15,072 nt of DNA, from the NCBI GenBank assembly GCA_900546345.1, contig URCI01000063.1:1-15072 (forward strand), in the 5' to 3' direction. A program made the position numbers and the translations under genes. The DNA comes from an uncultured Prevotella sp. (lineage in GTDB: Bacteria > Bacteroidota > Bacteroidia > Bacteroidales > Bacteroidaceae). The notes under the pieces were generated by a model. The model searched no databases. It was given only the letters and a program-made list of their open reading frames with translations, and was not told the DNA's origin. Positions 6,785-12,273 of this stretch are shown piece by piece; within the stretch, counting starts at the first letter, position 1, and each line of letters begins with the position of its first letter.

Positions 6785-7144
6785 ATGAAAAAACTTACGG
6801 CAAAGGAAAAGGAAATCATGGATATGTTCTGGCAGCACGGCCCCATGTTCGTCAGGGACTTGTTGAAACTGTATCCTGACCCTAAGCCCCATTTCAATAC
6901 AGTCTCCACCCAGGTGCGTATGCTTGAGGGCAACGGCTTTGTCTGCCACGAGGCCGTTGGCAACAGCTTTCGCTACCGGGCTGCCATCACGGAGGAGGCA
7001 TACGGCAAGAGTACGCTTGCCGGAGTGATAAAGAACTATTTCGACAACTCTTATCTGTCGGCAGTAAGCGCCTTTGTCAAGGAGAAGAAGATTACTGTCG
7101 AGGAGCTTCGCGACTTGGTAGAGCAGATAGAGCAGGGCAAGTAA
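6785..7144 (+). CDS. BlaI/MecI/CopY-family transcriptional repressor
   Basis: Cytoplasmic winged-helix repressor, 119 residues, the usual family length. The N-terminal DNA-binding domain is seen at about 1-68: LTAKEKEIMDMFWQHGPMFVRDLL, then HFNTVSTQVRMLEGNGFV (recognition helix and wing), then FRYRAAITEEAYG. A helical dimerisation domain follows (75-119). In staphylococcal BlaI the membrane protease triggers cleavage at an Asn-Phe bond; by eye that bond aligns with Ala96-Phe97 here. An in-frame TTG at 6755 would add ten residues, but it lies in the -7 element, so the ATG at 6785 is chosen. It is followed after 15 bases by the M56 peptidase gene, the classical repressor/antirepressor order. 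Likely target: its own promoter through the 6712-6740 dyad, possibly also the downstream GLPGLI operon. No beta-lactamase or penicillin-binding protein gene is nearby. Confidence 0.92.
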   Translation: MKKLTAKEKEIMDMFWQHGPMFVRDLLKLYPDPKPHFNTVSTQVRMLEGNGFVCHEAVGNSFRYRAAITEEAYGKSTLAGVIKNYFDNSYLSAVSAFVKEKKITVEELRDLVEQIEQGK

Positions 7145-7159
7145 TCCAAACAAAGCATC

Positions 7160-8752
7160 ATGGACTTCCTGTATTACGACCTCCGTGTAGCGGTGCTGAT
7201 AGCGGTATTCTACATTTTCTACCGCCTCATGCTGTCGCGTGACAGTTTCCACCAGCTCAATCGTGTGGTGCTGTTGGGTACCGCCGTGGCTTCCTTTGTA
7301 CTGCCCCTCTGCGTCATCACCATCCACCGCACAGAGGTGCTGACGGCTATGCCGTCCGTTGAGGCGAGCATCGCCGGTGAAGGCGCAACCACCGTGGTCT
7401 CCTCTGCGCCATGGTGGCAGACGGCATTGCCGATGGTCTATTGGTCAGGCGTAATTATCACCATATTACATATAATTCTCTCGATATCGAAGGTATGCAT
7501 ACTTATCAGCCGCTGCGAGAAGCATCGGCAGGCTGACGGCACCGTGATAGCCGTGGCCGATGGGGAAGTGTCCCCATTCTCCTGGATGCACTTCATCGTG
7601 GTGTCGCGTAGTGACTACGCCCATCCCGATCGTGCCATCCTGCTGCACGAGCGTGAACACATCCGCCGGCATCATTCATGGGATGTGCTGCTCGTTGATA
7701 TTCTCACGTCGTTTCAGTGGTTCAATCCCACTATGTGGATGCTGCGCTCCGACCTGCGGGCCATTCACGAGTACGAGGCTGATGCGGCGGTGCTCTCAAG
7801 TGGCGCTGACGCGCGCCAGTATCAATATCTTTTAGTAAAGAAAGCCATGGCTGCGGCAGGGTACTCTGTGGTCAATGGCATCAACCACAGTACCTTAAAA
7901 CAAAGAATCACCATGATGAATAATCAAAAGCATAACCGATATTCCTGGCTTAAAGCCATGTATGTACTTCCCGTTGTTGCCGTTTCGCTCTTTGCCACGG
8001 CAAAGACTGTCACCGACTACAAGGTTGCCAACATCGCCATTCCGGCTGCTTCCCGTCCCGCCGTGACCACACAGAAGGCCACCATGACTCACACCGATAC
8101 CACTTCGCTGGACAGGCTGGAGCAGAAGTTAGCCCAGAAGAGCGCAAGCAAGCTCAAGGACATGTTAATTGTCATTGACGGTAAAGAGACATCCTATTCG
8201 AGTCTTGCAAACATCGATCCCAACACCATCTCCTCGATCGCAATCGTTAAGGACAAAGCCCAGACTGCCAAATATGGAGCAAAGGGTGTAAATGGTGTGA
8301 TTGTCGTGACAACGAAGAAGGCCGCCTCAGCAGAAGAGAAGGGGAAAGGAGTCTTTGACGTGAGCGACGAGATGCCGGAGTTCAATGGCGGTCGCACGGC
8401 CATGATGCAGTATATCAGCGAGAACATGAAGTATCCTGCCGTTGCCAAAGAGAACAGTGTCCAGGGCCGTGTGGTGGTCAGCTTCATTGTCAAGGCCGAC
8501 GGTTCCGTAGCCGACTCTAAAGTGGTGTATAATGACACTAGGTATTCGCCCGTGACACCAGCCGAAGGCGAGCACAAGGATGTGAAGACCAAGACAACCG
8601 TAACGCCGGAGGAGGAAGCAGAGGGCAAGGAGGCGCTGGCCCAGGAAGCTGTGCGCGTGGTCAGCAACATGCCTGCGTGGATTCCCGGCAAACATAACGG
8701 CAAGCCCGTCGACGTGAAGTTTAATATTCCGCTGTCGTTCAAGATGAAGTAG
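7160..8752 (+). CDS. BlaR1-like M56 membrane metallopeptidase with plug-like segment and TonB C-terminal domain
   Basis: Inner-membrane signal-transducing peptidase, 530 residues. Seen in order: TM helices at about 7-24, 35-55 and 92-112; the cytoplasmic M56 zinc-protease domain with LLHEREHIRRHHSWD (HExxH at 163-167) and the downstream acidic ligand motif HEYEADAAVL (203-212); TM4 at about 264-282. A periplasmic region follows: 330-388 resembles part of a TonB-receptor plug (LIVIDGKE, then KYGAKGVNGVIVVTTKK), and 400-530 is a TonB-type C-terminal domain (MPEFNGGRTAMMQYISENMKYP, QGRVVVSFIVKADGSV) interrupted by a charged insert at about 460-495. Unlike BlaR1/MecR1 there is no transpeptidase-like penicillin sensor. 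By analogy it should sense an envelope signal and cause removal of the neighbouring repressor. The signal is unknown. Repressor and peptidase form one operon. Family assignment is certain; the role is inferred. Confidence 0.92.
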   Translation: MDFLYYDLRVAVLIAVFYIFYRLMLSRDSFHQLNRVVLLGTAVASFVLPLCVITIHRTEVLTAMPSVEASIAGEGATTVVSSAPWWQTALPMVYWSGVIITILHIILSISKVCILISRCEKHRQADGTVIAVADGEVSPFSWMHFIVVSRSDYAHPDRAILLHEREHIRRHHSWDVLLVDILTSFQWFNPTMWMLRSDLRAIHEYEADAAVLSSGADARQYQYLLVKKAMAAAGYSVVNGINHSTLKQRITMMNNQKHNRYSWLKAMYVLPVVAVSLFATAKTVTDYKVANIAIPAASRPAVTTQKATMTHTDTTSLDRLEQKLAQKSASKLKDMLIVIDGKETSYSSLANIDPNTISSIAIVKDKAQTAKYGAKGVNGVIVVTTKKAASAEEKGKGVFDVSDEMPEFNGGRTAMMQYISENMKYPAVAKENSVQGRVVVSFIVKADGSVADSKVVYNDTRYSPVTPAEGEHKDVKTKTTVTPEEEAEGKEALAQEAVRVVSNMPAWIPGKHNGKPVDVKFNIPLSFKMK

Positions 8753-8818
8753 CCGTCATTCCTTGTTCAACGCGCAAGGACACCTTTTCCCATTTAATCC
8801 TATTCTGACGATCTTGTC

Positions 8819-8838
8819 CCTCCCCGATTTCGGGGAGG
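8819..8838. terminator. Strong GC hairpin after the M56 gene; possible terminator
   Basis: An 8-base perfect stem, CCTCCCCG/CGGGGAGG, with loop ATTT. It lies 66 bases after the M56 stop and is not followed by a T-run on either strand, so classical intrinsic termination is uncertain. It occupies the spacer and -33 side of the next promoter, so a readthrough transcript would carry it while the downstream promoter's own transcript would not. Confidence 0.45.
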
Positions 8839-8844
8839 AGGGAT

Positions 8845-8863
8845 TTACTTTGCATACGCAAAG
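8845..8863 (+). promoter_or_regulatory. Probable promoter of the GLPGLI/beta-barrel operon with overlapping dyad
   Basis: TTACTTTG (8845-8852), one mismatch from the -7 consensus, overlaps the inverted repeat CTTTGC-ATAC-GCAAAG (8848-8863), which spans the expected start site near 8859. No good -33 box is visible, because the GC hairpin sits there. The predicted leader is about 78 bases. Confidence 0.45.
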
Positions 8864-8887
8864 CAGGAAAAGAGCGTGAAGTAAAGC

Positions 8888-8947
8888 ATGTTGGCCTTAA
8901 TACAACTATTACATCATTCCGTTTTTTTGTTTAGTTATGTTCCGTAA
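8888..8947 (+). other. Possible 19-codon leader ORF overlapping the GLPGLI start
   Basis: ATG at 8888 opens a frame reading MLALIQLLHHSVFLFSYVP, with TAA at 8945-8947. It overlaps the ATG at 8937 in another frame. It could couple translation of the leader and the downstream gene, or be chance in a 78-base leader. No strong ribosome-binding site is seen (GTGAAGTAAAGC precedes it). Confidence 0.25.
8926..8936. promoter_or_regulatory. Inverted copy of an 11-base operator segment before the GLPGLI start
   Basis: TTTGTTTAGTT immediately precedes the ATG at 8937 and is the exact reverse complement of AACTAAACAAA at 6712-6722 in the candidate BlaI-like operator. A degenerate partner half-site, AACTAT, lies at 8904-8909. 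It could be a second repressor site acting as a roadblock in the leader, or an AT-rich coincidence. Confidence 0.3.
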
Positions 8948-9698
8948 TAAAATCATAGAACTGGTATTGCTGCTTTTCCCAACAGTCTTGATGGCGCAGC
9001 AAACTCATGTCATAGAGCCAGGCATCATGGAAGTGGCTTATCACGAAACTTGCGGGAGATACCGTGATGACTATGCGTTGCGTGTGGGAAAATCAATGAG
9101 TCAATATTTCAGTTATCATAACTTACGCGATGACTCATTAAGTAGCACCCCGCAGACCTCCATGATCATTCTTCAGGAAATGCTCGATGAGGCAAACAAC
9201 AGAAATGATGCCTCCAAGCAAAGGGCAAGTGGTCCGGATCACGGCGACTATTTCTATAGAAACCAAGCCAACAATTCCTTTGACACATATACTAGTTTTA
9301 TGGGACAAGGGTATAAGATAACAGAGCCTATACCCGTACAGGATTGGAACATCGTCACAGACAGCACCCGACAGATTCTGGGCTATTCTTGCTGTATGGC
9401 GACGACAACATTCCGTGGCAGACAGTGGACTGTCTACTTTACAGAGGACATACCCTTGCCATTAGGACCTTGGAAGCTGGGAGGTCTGCCAGGATTAATA
9501 ATGTTTGCTGAAGTCAAAGGATTCATCACGATTGAAGCTTCTTGCATTAAGACCAAGAGCATATCGCCGGTCACCTTCTATAACTTCCTGAACAAAAAAT
9601 ACGAAGTCATCCAGCGAGACGCTTACTTCAAAGAAAGAAGCAATCCGAAAGCATATCCCAAGAACACGATAGTTATCCCCCAAATGGAACTGCAATGA
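8937..9698 (+). CDS. GLPGLI-family secreted protein
   Basis: Exported Bacteroidetes protein of the GLPGLI family, 253 residues. The N-terminus MFRNKIIELVLLLFPTVLMAQ is a signal peptide with likely cleavage near residue 20-21. The family-defining segment is clear: DWNIVTDSTRQILGYSCCMATTTFRGRQWTVYFTEDIPLPLGPWKLGGLPGLI spans about 137-188, with the name-giving GLPGLI at 183-188, followed by the usual beta-strand (FITIEASCI). The paired cysteines at 152-153 lie at the conserved 'GY.C..A' position. The molecular function of the family is unknown. Its stop overlaps by 4 bases (ATGA) the start of a large outer-membrane beta-barrel gene, so the two products are made together and probably act together at the outer membrane. 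The 184 bases upstream hold a hairpin, a promoter and a possible leader ORF. Confidence 0.88.
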   Translation: MFRNKIIELVLLLFPTVLMAQQTHVIEPGIMEVAYHETCGRYRDDYALRVGKSMSQYFSYHNLRDDSLSSTPQTSMIILQEMLDEANNRNDASKQRASGPDHGDYFYRNQANNSFDTYTSFMGQGYKITEPIPVQDWNIVTDSTRQILGYSCCMATTTFRGRQWTVYFTEDIPLPLGPWKLGGLPGLIMFAEVKGFITIEASCIKTKSISPVTFYNFLNKKYEVIQRDAYFKERSNPKAYPKNTIVIPQMELQ

Positions 9699-12265
9699 AG
9701 GCATTGAAGATTATCTGCTTGTTCATCTTTCTGTCAGTCTTGTCAGTCTCTGCCCAGACTGTTGTTACCGGACACGTAGTTGATGATCACGGAGAGCCTT
9801 TGCCTTCTGTCATTATCAAGCGATATACGCAGGGGCATAAGTTGGGAGGATACACCAGCAGCGGCAGCGACGGATCATTCCGCATCAAAGCAGAGACTGG
9901 TGATTCGCTAATATTCAGCATGCTTGGCTTCAAGACCCAACGTGTTGCCATCAGTAGCAACATGAAACCGCTGACCATCAGAATGAGCGACGGCGCAATA
10001 GAGCTGCGAGAGGTGAAGGTAAAATCTGACAAGGTACACGAGCATGGCGACACCATATCTTATATTGTCGGTGCTTATGCCAACAGCAATGACCGGAGTA
10101 TCGGAGACGTGATTGCGAAGATGCCTGGCTTCGATGTGGACAAGAGTACTGGCAAAATCTCTTATGAGGGCAAGCCGATCAGCAAGTTCTATATCGAAGG
10201 ACTTGACATGCTCGGTGGCAAATACGGCACGGCTACCAACACGCTGCCGCAGGGCGAGGTGGGCTCCGTGCAGGTCATGCGCAATCATCAGCCCATCCGT
10301 GTGCTTGAGGACTTCACTTTTACCGACGATGCCGCCGTGAACATCAAGATGAAAAACAGCGCCAAGACCCATTGGGTGACCTCGTGGAAAGCCGGCGGTG
10401 GATATGGAAGTGCACATGATGGCTATGACCAGGGCAGATGGCTCTTCGAGGGATTTGGCCTGCGACTGAAGTCTGACTTCCAGACGATGCTCACCTACAA
10501 GACCAACAATACAGGTACGGATGTCAGCCGCGAGTCAACCAATCTCTTCAGCCTTGACGATCTGTTCAGTGACCAGCCAAAGGACTTCATCCGTCTCTCC
10601 GCCCCCTCGGCCTCAAGTCTTTCCCGTGAGCGTAGTCTGATGAACCGCAGCCATGCCTTTACGGCTAATGCCATGAAGCGCATCAACGAGAGTTCGCAGG
10701 TTAACTTCCAGCTCGTCTACAACAACGAGCGGGACAAGGCGTGGGGAGAACGTCGGACGGAATACATTCTGACGAATGGCAACCGCGTCATCAGCAATGC
10801 GCAGGCTTGGCGTTCAAACACAAATGACTTGTATGCCCTGCTGAAATATGAGCACAACTCCGCGAAGAGCTATCTTCGCAACTCGCTCTCCGGTGATATG
10901 ACGTGGCTCTCGCAGCACCTCGACGAGACGGGCACGTACTCACATGCCCAGCATGCGCTTCTGCCGGTGTTTGATTTCCGCGACAATCTCTATGTCATCC
11001 GCCGCTATGGCAACACGCTCATCTCGTTCTATTCTAACAACAGTGTCCAGCAGCGTCCTCAGCATCTGTATGTCGACTCTACCTTGCAGCAGAACTTGTC
11101 GCAGCGGTTCTATTCCACCGACACCTATGCCTCCGGCGGTTGGAAGTTGGGCAGGTTCAGCCTGAGCATGCAGTTGGGCGTGAAGGGATTGCTGCGCTAT
11201 CTCACAGCCAACGCCTACGGGTTGCCTGACTCTATTGGCTCCACAGGCGACAAGAGCCACTTCGGCTATGCCAAGCTGTATGCTAGCCCACAACTGGAGT
11301 ACAACGCCAAGGATTTCAAGTTCTCCCTTGCCGTGCCGTTTGAGAGCTCGTATTACAAATACAGTGAGGATAACGGCAGAAACCGTTTTGATGTCTCGCC
11401 GTCGTTGCATGTGCGTTGGGACGCCACCTCGCGGCTGAGGATGAGTCTTCGCGGCAGTTACAGCGTTGAGCCGCTTGACTTCAACCGTTTCTATGGCTCG
11501 ATGATCATGCAGGACTATCTTTATCTCAACCAGGGCTATACAGGATATGACGTGGCCACCAGCAAGACTGTGGCCTACACGCTGTCTTACCGCAACAGCC
11601 TGCAGGGCACGCACCTCATGGCACGCCTCTCCCGCTCGTTTGATACTACTCCGTACACCCTGTCGCGCGAGTTCGACGGTGACTATATCATTATCGGGAC
11701 CACACCTGTCAAGACCAACAGCAACAGCTGGAACACTACGCTGATGTACCAGCAGGGACTGCCCTTCCTCAACGGAAAGTTTTCCTTACGCGGACTCTAT
11801 AACCATACCGACTCGAAGATGTACCAGGATGGGCTCGCCTTCCCGACAAAATACAATGTGCTTAGCACTGGTGCCTCACTGTACCTCTCGCCCTATACCG
11901 ACATGTCCATAGACTATTCTCTGCAATACACCTACGATGACATGCGCCCTGAGAACGGCGGCAAGACATCGTTCAACAACTGGCAGCACACTGCAAAGAT
12001 CATTGTGCCCGCCGGCAAACTGCGCTTCACCCTCAAAGGCGAGTATGACCACAACCAGTTGATGCCGTCGAAATACAAGGACATCTTCTTTGTCGATGCC
12101 ATCGTCGGACTCAGGACCCGGCATGTCGATTATGAACTGGGACTGAACAACCTGTTCAATAAGCAGTCGTATAGCCGTTCTACTGTCGCCAACCTCACGA
12201 CCCTGCGCTCAGAGACGATGCTTCGGGGACGGGAATTGTTGCTGACACTTGCGTATAAGCCATAA
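9695..12265 (+). CDS. Outer-membrane beta-barrel protein, TonB-dependent-receptor-like, with CarboxypepD_reg-like N-terminus
   Basis: Large outer-membrane protein of 856 residues. Seen: signal peptide MKALKIICLFIFLSVLSVSA (cleavage before Q21); a carboxypeptidase-regulatory-like beta-sandwich at about 23-98 (VVTGHVVDDHGEPLPSVIIK, GSDGSFRIKAETGDSLIFSMLGFK); a plug-like domain at about 105-220 (NDRSIGDVIAKMPGFDV, SYEGKPISKFYIEGLDMLGGKY, VMRNHQPIRVLEDFTFTDDAAVNI); and the remainder as alternating beta-strands of a barrel, ending in LGLNNLFNKQSYSR and the C-terminal aromatic LTLAYKP. No SusD partner is adjacent; the partner is the GLPGLI gene it overlaps by 4 bases. Uptake, export or assembly roles are all possible, and no substrate can be read. 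It is paralogous to the minus-strand gene facing it. It ends 8 bases from that gene's stop with no terminator between. Confidence 0.88.
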   Translation: MKALKIICLFIFLSVLSVSAQTVVTGHVVDDHGEPLPSVIIKRYTQGHKLGGYTSSGSDGSFRIKAETGDSLIFSMLGFKTQRVAISSNMKPLTIRMSDGAIELREVKVKSDKVHEHGDTISYIVGAYANSNDRSIGDVIAKMPGFDVDKSTGKISYEGKPISKFYIEGLDMLGGKYGTATNTLPQGEVGSVQVMRNHQPIRVLEDFTFTDDAAVNIKMKNSAKTHWVTSWKAGGGYGSAHDGYDQGRWLFEGFGLRLKSDFQTMLTYKTNNTGTDVSRESTNLFSLDDLFSDQPKDFIRLSAPSASSLSRERSLMNRSHAFTANAMKRINESSQVNFQLVYNNERDKAWGERRTEYILTNGNRVISNAQAWRSNTNDLYALLKYEHNSAKSYLRNSLSGDMTWLSQHLDETGTYSHAQHALLPVFDFRDNLYVIRRYGNTLISFYSNNSVQQRPQHLYVDSTLQQNLSQRFYSTDTYASGGWKLGRFSLSMQLGVKGLLRYLTANAYGLPDSIGSTGDKSHFGYAKLYASPQLEYNAKDFKFSLAVPFESSYYKYSEDNGRNRFDVSPSLHVRWDATSRLRMSLRGSYSVEPLDFNRFYGSMIMQDYLYLNQGYTGYDVATSKTVAYTLSYRNSLQGTHLMARLSRSFDTTPYTLSREFDGDYIIIGTTPVKTNSNSWNTTLMYQQGLPFLNGKFSLRGLYNHTDSKMYQDGLAFPTKYNVLSTGASLYLSPYTDMSIDYSLQYTYDDMRPENGGKTSFNNWQHTAKIIVPAGKLRFTLKGEYDHNQLMPSKYKDIFFVDAIVGLRTRHVDYELGLNNLFNKQSYSRSTVANLTTLRSETMLRGRELLLTLAYKP

Positions 12266-12273
12266 CAACATTA

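Noticed and set aside
7160..8752. Beta-lactam resistance regulator (true blaR1/mecR1)
   Set aside because: No transpeptidase-type sensor domain is present, and no beta-lactamase or penicillin-binding protein gene is nearby; only the M56 half matches.
10940..11614. Minus-strand open frame of 224 codons inside the plus-strand beta-barrel gene
   Set aside because: It is the shadow of a well-supported outer-membrane protein gene and has no signal or domain of its own.
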